In this document: positions 53,518 to 61,261 of the stretch, in pieces
Numbering within the stretch: the stretch's first letter is position 1
Layout of the letters: every line of letters starts with the position of its first letter
Assembly (NCBI GenBank): GCA_016182605.1
Contig: JACPGE010000047.1
Coordinates: 1-64,000 of the forward strand
DNA: 64,000 bases
Reading direction: 5' to 3'
Source of the DNA: Candidatus Hydrogenedentota bacterium
Lineage (GTDB): Bacteria > Hydrogenedentota > Hydrogenedentia > Hydrogenedentales > JAEUWI01
Translations under genes and position numbers: made by a program
The notes under the pieces: generated by a model
What the model saw: only the letters and a program-made list of their open reading frames with translations
Databases searched by the model: none
What the model was told of the DNA's origin: nothing

Positions 53518-54447
53518 ATGCCGGCTAATTTACAGGTAAACGTGGGCGGTCTCCTTATGAAGAACCCCGTGACCGTGGGCTCCGGAACCTTCGCCTATGG
53601 CCAGGAATACGACCGCTACTTCGATGTCTCGCGGCTCGGCGCCGTCACCACGAAAAGCCTCTCCCTCAAGCCCCGCGCGGGCAACAAACCCCCGCGTCTG
53701 GTGGAAACGCCGTCCGGCATGCTCAACGCCATCGGCCTGCAAAACGTCGGCATCGACGTCTACCTGCGCGAGAAGGCGCCCTGGCTGCGCAACAAGGGCT
53801 GCACCATCATCGGCAACATCTACGGCTACAGCCCGGAAGAATATGCCGAGCTTGCGCGCCGCCTCGAAGCCGAAGGCGCCGCGGACGCCATCGAAGCCAA
53901 CCTCTCCTGCCCCAACGTCCACGATGCCCGAACCGCACGCGGCTGCACCCTCGTCGCCCAGGACCCACAGCAGGTCACTGCCTACACCCAGGCCATCCGC
54001 GCCGCCACAAAGCTCCCACTCTTCATCAAGCTCACCCCCAACGTCCTCGACATCGCCGAGCCCGCCCTCGCCGCAGAAGCCGCCGGCGCAGACGGCATCG
54101 CCATCATCAACACCCTCCTCGGCATGGGCATCGACCCCGAAACGCGCCGCCCCATCCTCTCCAACATCGTCGGCGGACTCAGTGGCCCCGCCATCCGGCC
54201 CGTCGCCGTTAAAATGGTCTGGGACGTCGCCAAAGTGGTCAAGATTCCCATCATCGGCATGGGCGGCATCTGCACCGCCGCAGACGCCCTGCAATTCATC
54301 CTCGCCGGCGCCACCGCCGTCGCCGTCGGCTCCTACTCCTTCCGCCAGCCCGATGCCTCCATGAAAGTCATCGAAGGCCTCGCCGAATACTGCGAACGCC
54401 ACAGCGTCGCCAACATCACCGAACTCATCGGCGCCATGAAAGTCTAG
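53518..54447 (+). CDS. pyrD: Dihydroorotate dehydrogenase, class 1B catalytic subunit
   Basis: This 309-residue TIM-barrel FMN enzyme of pyrimidine synthesis has 'MKNPVTVGSGTFAYGQEYDR', 'VTTKSLSLKPRAGNKPPRLV', 'NAIGLQNVGIDVY', 'AIEANLSCPNVHDARTARGC' (catalytic Cys typical of class 1), 'VKIPIIGMGGICTAADALQF' and 'GATAVAVGSYSF'. It pairs with PyrK upstream. About 950 bp of repeats separate it from pyrF, where an operon junction would be expected. Confidence 0.96.
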   Translation: MPANLQVNVGGLLMKNPVTVGSGTFAYGQEYDRYFDVSRLGAVTTKSLSLKPRAGNKPPRLVETPSGMLNAIGLQNVGIDVYLREKAPWLRNKGCTIIGNIYGYSPEEYAELARRLEAEGAADAIEANLSCPNVHDARTARGCTLVAQDPQQVTAYTQAIRAATKLPLFIKLTPNVLDIAEPALAAEAAGADGIAIINTLLGMGIDPETRRPILSNIVGGLSGPAIRPVAVKMVWDVAKVVKIPIIGMGGICTAADALQFILAGATAVAVGSYSFRQPDASMKVIEGLAEYCERHSVANITELIGAMKV

Positions 54448-54454
54448 CCCGGAT

Positions 54455-54736
54455 AAATCACGGGCTCCAAACGATGTAGTCAGAACGCAGGTTCACACAT
54501 ATCGTTGCCTCAACTTCAAGTCTGAGAATCACAATCAGCCCGTGATTTAGCCTGCCCACTGAACGCCAGCACCATCGTCACGCTGAGCATAAATCACGGG
54601 CTCCAGCCGACGGAGACATAACTCCCACTCACACTTGTTGTTGCCCAAACCTTGGATCCGGAAATAACAGACAGCCCGTGATTTAGCCTGCCCAGTGAAC
54701 GCCAGCATCGACGTTGCGCTGAGCATATTTCACCAC
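54455..54736. repeat. Palindrome-bounded repeat B, tandem copies 2 and 3
   Basis: Copy 2 has AAATCACGGGCT at 54455-54466 and AGCCCGTGATTT at 54537-54548; copy 3 has the same ends at 54591-54602 and 54673-54684. Each is followed by the conserved tail ending GCTGAGCAT. Copy 3 runs into CATATTTCACCAC (54724-54736), the left arm of the second hairpin of copy 1, but the right arm is missing. Copy 2 starts eight bases after the pyrD stop. Confidence 0.8.
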
Positions 54737-54784
54737 GTTGCCAATCCGAATGCGATCCGGAGGTCGCAAAGTGGCTTGGCGTCT

Positions 54785-54855
54785 TTGCGTGAATCCCCTT
54801 CCTGGGATCGCCGAGTTGCACTCGGCCTTGATCCCCCTCAACTTTGCTTGCTGCC
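54785..54855. repeat. Dispersed repeat C, inverted copy
   Basis: This is the reverse complement of bases 268-330 at high identity, including GCCGAGTTGCACTCGGC (perfect 7-3-7 palindrome). It interrupts the end of repeat B copy 3. Confidence 0.7.
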
Positions 54856-54920
54856 ATACCGCGCCAAGCTCACCCCAGTCACGCCGCTCGGCGAGCAGCG
54901 TGCTACTATTTAGGCACGCC

Positions 54921-54950
54921 CCAAGTAGGCCTTCGCTCGATGAGCGCAGA
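54921..54950. repeat. Dispersed repeat D, diverged copy
   Basis: AAGTAGGCCTTCGCTCGATG followed by AGCGCAGACATT, immediately before the 33-bp tandem array. Confidence 0.5.
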
Positions 54951-55083
54951 CATTCCTGTCCGAGTCCTACAAAGGATCTTGGACATTCCTGTCCGAGTCC
55001 TACAAAGGATCTTGGACATTCCTGTCCGAGCCCAACAAAGGATCTTGGACATTCCTGTCCGAGTCTTCCCTGGAAGCTCTTGG
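54950..55083. repeat. 33-bp tandem array (repeat E)
   Basis: Three full units of ACATTCCTGTCCGAGTCCTA plus CAAAGGATCTTGG (54950-54982, 54983-55015, 55016-55048, the third with two changes) are followed by a diverged 35-bp unit. Each has the small palindrome GGACATTCCTGTCC across the unit joint. An inverted partial copy sits at about 55216-55242. It is non-coding as far as I can see. Confidence 0.85.
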
Positions 55084-55355
55084 ACATTCCGAGGTATCCC
55101 CGCTGTCGCGTTAACAAGGCGCTGCGAAGCCCCAAAGCCGTCGGCACGCCCGGTATAATCCAACGTCCCTTTCGATTGTTTGGTTTCATTTCCCCCGTCC
55201 TCGCACAGTCCCGCTCGGACAGGAATGTCCAAGATCCTTTGGCCCGCGGTCCGCGAAGCGCCTTCCCCTTCTCCCCCCCGCTGTCATCTCGAACGAAGTG
55301 AGAGATCCCCTTTCCCTTCCCCCACCCCCGCACCTCCCATACCCGTGTTTTCACA

Positions 55356-55364
55356 TGCTATACT
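55356..55364 (+). promoter_or_regulatory. Extended -10 promoter for pyrFE
   Basis: TGCTATACT (extended -10) lies 36 bp before the pyrF GTG, with no good -35. It would give pyrFE its own promoter downstream of the repeat block. Confidence 0.45.
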
Positions 55365-55399
55365 TCCCCGAATCAGCAACCCCCGATAAGGAACGAACC

Positions 55400-56092
55400 G
55401 TGTCCCACCAAACCGAACTCATCACCGTGCTCGACGTTGATACGACGGAGGAGGCCCTCCACATCATCGAGGCAAGCGCGGGCTGTGCCTGGTATAAGAT
55501 CGGCTCGCAGCTCTTCACCCGCTGCGGCCCCGCCATCGTCGAACTCGTCCTCGGCATGGGCCGCCGGGTCATGCTCGACCTCAAATACCACGACATCCCC
55601 AATACCGTGGAACACGCCGCGGCAGGCGCCACCGCCCTCGGCGCGGGCCTCTTCACCCTCCATGCCAGCGGCGGTCGCGCCATGATCGCCGCCGCACGCA
55701 AGGCCGTCGAAGGCGCCCCAACCCAGATTCTCGCAGTCACCATCCTCACCAGCTTCGACGACGCCACCCTCAAGAGCGACATCGGCCTCCACGAGACCGC
55801 CGCCCAAGCCGTGCCGCGCCTGGCGAAACTCGCCGTGGAAAGCGGCGCCCACGGCATCGTCTGTTCCCCCCAGGAAATCACCCTGGTCCGCGCCGCCGTC
55901 GGCCCCGGCCCCCTCATCGTCACCCCCGGCATCCGCCCCGCCTGGTCCACCAAAGACGACCAGGCGCGCATCATGACCCCCGCACAGGCACGCGATGCCG
56001 GCGCCTCCATGATTGTCGTCGGACGCCCCATTCTCAAGCACGCCAATCCCGCCGAAGCAGTGCGGTTGATCCAGGAGGAATTGAATTCATGA
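55400..56092 (+). CDS. pyrF: Orotidine-5'-phosphate decarboxylase
   Basis: This 230-residue TIM-barrel enzyme makes UMP. Active-site signature 'MLDLKYHDIPNTVEHAAAGA' (DxKxxDIPNT) follows 'ITVLDVDTTEEALHIIEAS'. The phosphate-binding end has 'VTPGIRPAWSTKDDQARIMT' and 'AGASMIVVGRPILKHANP'. GTG start with AAGGA seven bases upstream. Its end overlaps pyrE by ATGA. Confidence 0.95.
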   Translation: MSHQTELITVLDVDTTEEALHIIEASAGCAWYKIGSQLFTRCGPAIVELVLGMGRRVMLDLKYHDIPNTVEHAAAGATALGAGLFTLHASGGRAMIAAARKAVEGAPTQILAVTILTSFDDATLKSDIGLHETAAQAVPRLAKLAVESGAHGIVCSPQEITLVRAAVGPGPLIVTPGIRPAWSTKDDQARIMTPAQARDAGASMIVVGRPILKHANPAEAVRLIQEELNS

Positions 56093-56679
56093 GCCAGGAT
56101 TTTGTCATCGAAGCCTTCAAGGCCTGCGGCGCCCTGCTGGAAGGGCATTTCATCTACGCCAGCGGACGCCACGGTCGCCACTTCCTCCAGGCCGCACGGG
56201 TCCTCCAATTCCCCGTACACACCGAGACCCTCTGCCGCGCCATGGCGGAAAAATTCCAGGACACGCCCATCGACGTGGTCATTGGGCCCGCCACCGGCGG
56301 CATCATCCTCGCCTATGAAACCGCGCGCCACGTGGGCTGCCGCTCCGCCTTCACCGAGAAGGACGGCGAGGGCGGCTTCGCCCTCAAACGCGGCTTCGCC
56401 CTGAAACCGGGCACCCGCGTCCTCGTCGTCGAAGACATCGTCACCACCGGCGGCTCGGTAAAGGAAACCATCGCCCACCTGCGCGGCCGCGGCGCGGAAA
56501 TTGTTGGCGTCAGCGTCCTCATCGACCGCAGCGGCGGCAAAGCCGAATTCGACTGCGAATACCGGCCCCTCTGCCACTTCACGTTGGAAAGCTGGCCGGC
56601 GGACGAGGTCCCCGCCGCATTGCAGGCCATCCCCGTCACCGAGCCCGACGACCTCATCAACGCGGGGATAGCGCCATGA
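56089..56679 (+). CDS. pyrE: Orotate phosphoribosyltransferase
   Basis: This 196-residue PRTase transfers ribose-5-phosphate from PRPP to orotate. It has 'EGHFIYASGRHGRHFLQAAR', 'DVVIGPATGGIILAYETARH' and the PRPP motif 'RVLVVEDIVTTGGSVKETIA'. The C-terminus ends ...LINAGIAP. A second copy of the last ~103 bp at 60986-61088 ends ...LINAG because it lacks one G. pyrE is thus followed by a 4.3 kb inserted caspase operon and then its own duplicated tail. Confidence 0.95.
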   Translation: MSQDFVIEAFKACGALLEGHFIYASGRHGRHFLQAARVLQFPVHTETLCRAMAEKFQDTPIDVVIGPATGGIILAYETARHVGCRSAFTEKDGEGGFALKRGFALKPGTRVLVVEDIVTTGGSVKETIAHLRGRGAEIVGVSVLIDRSGGKAEFDCEYRPLCHFTLESWPADEVPAALQAIPVTEPDDLINAGIAP

Positions 56680-56695
56680 TTCTCAGGACCGCTGC

Positions 56696-59611
56696 TCAAT
56701 TCTCCAATTGAAATAAAGGAAATCGCGTAATATTTTCCAGCCCGGGCGTCGTGGGATGCTGTTTGCCATTGGACAGTTCCTTTACCCGATCCATCACGAA
56801 GCTGCTCAATTCATGGGCATAAATAATGCCATCCTTCTTCTGATCCGCCATTTTGTCCCGCAACCCTTCCAGGATTGCGTGCGTAAACACCCCGTGTCCA
56901 AGAGACTCTCGCTCCTGGGCCACCTCCCGCCCTGTGCACGAGGCCATCACCACCACCCCATGCTGCGGCGAGGCCAATTCGCGGAGGGCCTCGGTGTTGT
57001 TGACGCGATCGCCCCGGGTCAATACATCAAAATCCGGCAGGGCGCCGCTGTGGCACGAATCCACAATGACCAGATTCTTCGACGGAAGATTCCCCAATAC
57101 ATCCACTAGATCCCGCCAATTCACCGCCGTACTCCGCAACTTCTCCGGGTCGCCTTCATACGGCAGTAAATAATAATTGCCGTTCTCATTGTACCCATGG
57201 GCCGCCACACTGAGTATCACCACATCCTTCTGCGTGGCCTGCGATTCCACCCACTCCAGGGCTCCCAGTATCGCATCCCGCGAGGCGTTATCATTCACCA
57301 ACGGCCGAACCTCTACCTTGCGGAACAGCCGACCCCGCTGCGTTTCGAACAATTGGGCCAGGGACTCCGCATCGGCATCCGCAAAATTCAGCGACAGAGA
57401 CGGGTCCGCGTATCGCGAAATCCCGATATTCACCAGGTACAAATCGGACTGATACGGATCTTCGTGATGATAGGTCACCAGTTTCTTCGCAGAGAGCGCG
57501 TTGGCGTCCAGGTGGGCCGCATAGATCTCGATCGTGTTTTCTCCCGCCTCCAGCGGCGCGTCGAATACCACCACCTTCTGCCGTTCCGCGTCATCGGCAC
57601 CGAACTGCAAGTCCGCCATGTCCGCCACCACCCGGCCATTCACAAGCACCTTAATCTCCGTTAGTTTCTCCCCCGCTGTTACCACAGCCCGGATTGGAAT
57701 GTGTGCCTCCTCAGTTTCTACCCTGAATTGAACCGGAGCCTCCCACATGATCTCGGGTGGCATCAGCGTCTTGGGTGAAGCAATCATCTCCTTTTCCGGC
57801 TCCGCGGCCTGAAGCTCAGCCCACGCACGATCAAAAGAGTGGAGTTCCGCCGTACGCTGCACCAGTTCGGGCCGGTAGAAGCGCCGCCGGTAGGAATAGG
57901 CCGGATAAAACTCCGCAAGCTGATCCCAGCCCCGGTTGATCTGCCAACCCAAGTACTGCTCGCCCCCCGCCGATGCCGCGTAATAACCTTGTGGCGTCCA
58001 GCACACCCACTCGTGATCCTCCGCTACAAAAAGTGTAGCCAGCAATTCCCTGCTGTCCAGACTCCACAGTCGAACTGTCTGATCATCGCTCGCCGACGCC
58101 AAAAGCCGCCCATCCTGCGATACAGACACGGCCCAGACTATGCCCATGTGTCCCACGAATTCGTGAAGCAACTCGCCCGCGCCGCTGTAAAGTTTGAGAC
58201 TAAAATCTCTGCCGATCACAACCTGTCCTGATGGCGTAAAAGCAGAGTACAGAATCCGACCATCCACCCTTGCATCAGCCTCAATCACGACGTCCTCGCC
58301 GACCACCAGTTTATACTCCCCTTCCTGGCGAATCGATACGGGTCCCAAGGTACGCTGCGCACGATGATATTGGGATTCCGGGATCGGACCCGGATCCAGC
58401 GCGATGCCAGCGAAATCAAAAGCCTGCTCTATGGGCCCTCTATTATTTTCATCGGCAAACTTATTCTTCTGGCCAAAACCCACCTTTAGTCCTGGCCCGA
58501 ATCCGGCAGCCCAAACCGGACGGCCCTTGCCCACAAGGCAACGCTGCTCCGTACCGCTTTGCGCGTCCCAGATCCGGATCTCATGGTCATCGCCACCGGC
58601 ACTGGCCACCCAATCCCCGCTCAACGGAATGGCCGAATAGACCGTATTGCTGTGGCCCTCGAATCGCGTGACTTCCGCACCACTGGGAACCTCGAAGACC
58701 ACGGCTGGATTGCCCGAGCCCGCCCCCACCACCCGGGAGCCGTCTCCCAAGAAGGACACGGTCACTACTTTGCCAGAAAGACGGCCCAATTCCTTGACAA
58801 GGTCGCCCTGGCGATCCCAAAGCAAAACGCGCTCATCATGACCGCCAGACACGATGTAGTCCCCTTTGGGCGACCACACCACGCACCGCGCCCCTTCGGA
58901 GTGACCCTCCATCACCTTCGAGTTTCCAGATTCAAAACTGCCGTCAACACCCCGCCGCCAGAGCCGGCAACTATGATCATAAGAAGCTGAAACCAGGGCT
59001 GACCCGTCGGGCGCAAAGTCCACATCGTAAACATCATCCGTGTGCCCCTCTAACGTGGCCACGCAGCGGATGCCTTCCGGTTTTTCTGCGACACCGCCAA
59101 CATCCCAGATGCGCACGTCGGTGTCTGCAGACCCGCTGGCGAGATAGCGCCCATCCGCCGACCATGCCAGCGCATTTACGGTATTGGTGTGACCCGACAA
59201 GGTGCCCACCTGCCGGTCCGCGGCGATATCGATGATCTGTATAGGAGTGTCGCCCTTTGGGGTGCCATAGCCTCCAACCGCTAGAAATCGGCCGTCGGGC
59301 GAGAGGGCCGCGGCAAAGAGCTGACCTTCGGGCCCCGCACCGGCCTGCCCCCGTAGTGTTTTTACCAAAATCCCCGTACCCACATCCCAGAATCGAATCG
59401 CCTTGTCGTCGGAAACGGAAATCAGGGTCCGCCCATCGGGTGTGCAAGCCAAGTCGTTGACACGCCCCGAATGCCCGTGCGGATCGATCACCAACACCGG
59501 GTCCCCTGGCGCCCCGAAGAGATCGCACGCAACGAGCAACACCAAGCCCCACACTGCCACCGGGCGTCGCTTTCCCATCCAAGTTCCGGCGCCATTCAGT
59601 CTGCTCTCCAT
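56696..59611 (-). CDS. WD40-repeat caspase-like (C14) protease, exported
   Basis: This 971-residue protein has a leader near its start (MGKRRPVAVWGLVLLVACDL); the first ATG has GGGGAG eight bases upstream. Residues ~40-590 are WD40 blades ('HSGRVNDLACTPDGRTLISV', 'HTDDVYDVDFAPDGSALVSA', 'HMGIVWAVSVSQDGRLLASA'). An Ig-like linker follows at ~620-730. The C14 caspase-like domain is at ~740-950, with His in 'VVILSVAAHGYNENGNYYLL' (~802) and Cys in 'NLVIVDSCHSGALPDFDVL' (~852). Caspase homologues cleave after basic or acidic residues. It is the last gene of a three-gene operon lying between two pyrE 3' ends. Confidence 0.9.
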   Translation of the reverse strand: MESRLNGAGTWMGKRRPVAVWGLVLLVACDLFGAPGDPVLVIDPHGHSGRVNDLACTPDGRTLISVSDDKAIRFWDVGTGILVKTLRGQAGAGPEGQLFAAALSPDGRFLAVGGYGTPKGDTPIQIIDIAADRQVGTLSGHTNTVNALAWSADGRYLASGSADTDVRIWDVGGVAEKPEGIRCVATLEGHTDDVYDVDFAPDGSALVSASYDHSCRLWRRGVDGSFESGNSKVMEGHSEGARCVVWSPKGDYIVSGGHDERVLLWDRQGDLVKELGRLSGKVVTVSFLGDGSRVVGAGSGNPAVVFEVPSGAEVTRFEGHSNTVYSAIPLSGDWVASAGGDDHEIRIWDAQSGTEQRCLVGKGRPVWAAGFGPGLKVGFGQKNKFADENNRGPIEQAFDFAGIALDPGPIPESQYHRAQRTLGPVSIRQEGEYKLVVGEDVVIEADARVDGRILYSAFTPSGQVVIGRDFSLKLYSGAGELLHEFVGHMGIVWAVSVSQDGRLLASASDDQTVRLWSLDSRELLATLFVAEDHEWVCWTPQGYYAASAGGEQYLGWQINRGWDQLAEFYPAYSYRRRFYRPELVQRTAELHSFDRAWAELQAAEPEKEMIASPKTLMPPEIMWEAPVQFRVETEEAHIPIRAVVTAGEKLTEIKVLVNGRVVADMADLQFGADDAERQKVVVFDAPLEAGENTIEIYAAHLDANALSAKKLVTYHHEDPYQSDLYLVNIGISRYADPSLSLNFADADAESLAQLFETQRGRLFRKVEVRPLVNDNASRDAILGALEWVESQATQKDVVILSVAAHGYNENGNYYLLPYEGDPEKLRSTAVNWRDLVDVLGNLPSKNLVIVDSCHSGALPDFDVLTRGDRVNNTEALRELASPQHGVVVMASCTGREVAQERESLGHGVFTHAILEGLRDKMADQKKDGIIYAHELSSFVMDRVKELSNGKQHPTTPGLENITRFPLFQLEN

Positions 59612-59614
59612 AAG

Positions 59615-60064
59615 CTATTCTCCCCTGCCGGCCGCTGTGGCCTTCTTCGTGCCCTCGGGCTGGGCGAAGTAATAGCCAATCGCACCCGCCACCAGCCACG
59701 CAAAAAGCGCCCCGGTATCCTTGATCGTATCCATCGCATCGGGAATGTTGTCCACAAACATCAGCAGGAACACCACCATCAGATTCCACAGTAACGAGCC
59801 CGCAAAGGCGACCCAGAACGGAACGCTGACCTTCCCTGTGCCCGCACGCTGCCAGGAACCCCACACGTAGAGCAACATGGCCCCGAGATACGGCGCGTAC
59901 ACCGCATTGAGTTCATAGAGCGACGACTTGAGTGTATCCAGTTCAATCCAGTGCCACGCGAAAAACAGCAGTAGTACCCCCAGATTGAAGACAAAAAAAG
60001 CCCCCCAGAGCGCCAGGAGCACCACCCGTGCCCACCAAGGGCTAAATCCCCGCCTACTTGCCAT
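59615..60064 (-). CDS. Small multi-pass membrane protein of caspase operon
   Basis: This 149-residue protein has four hydrophobic segments ('VVLLALWGAFFVFNLGVLLL', 'AVYAPYLGAMLLYVW', 'WVAFAGSLLWNLMVVFLLMF', 'LFAWLVAGAIGYYFA') and a Lys/Thr-rich C-terminal tail. Its ATG overlaps the end of the upstream gene by 11 bp and its stop is 3 bp before the caspase start, so it is tightly coupled. I recognise no family. Confidence 0.75.
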   Translation of the reverse strand: MASRRGFSPWWARVVLLALWGAFFVFNLGVLLLFFAWHWIELDTLKSSLYELNAVYAPYLGAMLLYVWGSWQRAGTGKVSVPFWVAFAGSLLWNLMVVFLLMFVDNIPDAMDTIKDTGALFAWLVAGAIGYYFAQPEGTKKATAAGRGE

Positions 60065-60770
60065 GGAGCCGCTCCAGTTCCCGCACGATCTGACCATTCA
60101 ACCAGTCCGTCCCCAACTTGTAGTACGTACTTTCAGGCTCCACGCGCCAGTTCTTCTCCTTCTCGAGCTTATACTCGACCCGCGCCTTCAGTTCGCATTT
60201 GCACTTACCCTCCGGATCCGTTTCTTTCGGCATGGAAACCCAAAAGGCCACCCGTCGGGCTCGGATGGCATCCCCCGGCTGCGTGAAAACTCCATTCGCC
60301 ACCAGGGGCATGGTGACAAAAATCATGCGCTCGGTCAGCAGGTCCCACATGGCGAATACTTCGAAACCCGAATTCTTCAACACTGCCTGAAACGTGTCCT
60401 GAAGTGTGGTCAGTTCCGAGGCAACGAAACTGTAGGGGTAGCCATGGGAAAAATCCGACGCATGCAGTAGCCCATTTCCTCGCGTGCCCCCCAGTGTATA
60501 CGCCTCCGCTTGCACGTTGACCCCTGCCTCCGACTCCGCCACAAGGGCAAACCCTTTCAACTCTGGCTGATAATCGACTTCCAGTTTCCCCGTGTTCTCC
60601 ACCTTGCCCACGTTGGTAATATACACTGACGTGGCCTCCGGCACGTTCCACTCCAGGGTCACCTTGCCTCCACCATCTCCCACCGGAGTCCCTATGTCGA
60701 ACTTCTCAATCGCCGGTCCCGCCGGGGCCGCCAAAATCGAAAAAAACATCAATGCTACAATTGCGTTCAT
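60054..60770 (-). CDS. Secreted protein of unknown function, first gene of caspase operon
   Basis: This 238-residue protein has a signal peptide (MNAIVALMFFSILAAPAGPA). Residues ~22-85 look like an Ig-like sandwich ('GGGKVTLEWNVPEATSVYIT'). The remainder has 'LTTLQDTFQAVLKNSGFEVF' and a charged C-terminal part 'KCKCELKARVEYKLEKEKNW', and resembles no family I know. It overlaps the membrane-protein gene. Its tight coupling suggests it works with the WD40-caspase as sensor, scaffold or substrate. Confidence 0.7.
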   Translation of the reverse strand: MNAIVALMFFSILAAPAGPAIEKFDIGTPVGDGGGKVTLEWNVPEATSVYITNVGKVENTGKLEVDYQPELKGFALVAESEAGVNVQAEAYTLGGTRGNGLLHASDFSHGYPYSFVASELTTLQDTFQAVLKNSGFEVFAMWDLLTERMIFVTMPLVANGVFTQPGDAIRARRVAFWVSMPKETDPEGKCKCELKARVEYKLEKEKNWRVEPESTYYKLGTDWLNGQIVRELERLHGK

Positions 60771-60985
60771 CGAGTTACGCCCTCCAAAGTCGAGATAGCC
60801 GGATGCACCGGATCAAGGCAGGAGCTGCAAATTCCAAACCGTGCGAGCAGCCCTTGGTTTTTCATGCGGAGCGCCCCACATTACACACACTGCCATGCGC
60901 TGAGCCACCTTACCAAGTTATCGTGTAAATAACAAGCGTAATTTAGCCCCAGAGGACTCGGTACTGCCCGCGCACAAACATGGTA
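60771..60985. other. Caspase-operon upstream region, no gene seen
   Basis: The ~215 bp between the operon start and the pyrE fragment should contain its promoter; no strong consensus box stands out. Confidence 0.35.
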
Positions 60986-61088
60986 CTCTGCCACTTCCAG
61001 CTCGAAAGCTGGCCGGCGGACGAGGTCCCCGCGGCATTGCTGGCCATCCCCGTCACCGAGCCCGACGACCTCATCAACGCGGGATAGT
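60986..61088 (+). pseudogene. pyrE: Detached 3' fragment of pyrE
   Basis: It matches pyrE 56569-56672 in the same orientation with six substitutions and one missing G in ~103 bp (about 94%). The frame encodes 'CHFQLESWPADEVPAALLAI' followed by PVTEPDDLINAG and a stop. There is no upstream gene part. The match begins abruptly at CTCTGCCACTTC. It marks the far side of the inserted caspase operon. The remaining bases to 61261 contain nothing I recognise. Confidence 0.9.
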
Positions 61089-61261
61089 CCAAAACCGATT
61101 TCGAACTCATGCTCAACCGATCGGGCTGATCCGCCGGATCCGTCCGATCATTTCACACACCAGCGCACTTCCCCCCTTTCGGTCCTTTTGCTCACTTCAG
61201 TCCTTTTTGTCCTTTTCCCCCAAGCTGGATTCCGCACCCAGACCCCGTTACCATAGCCCCC

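Noticed and set aside
54950..55083. Repeat protein encoded by the 33-bp tandem array
   Set aside because: The unit length keeps frame, but no flanking domain, leader or convincing start exists, and the same unit occurs inverted nearby in intergenic DNA.
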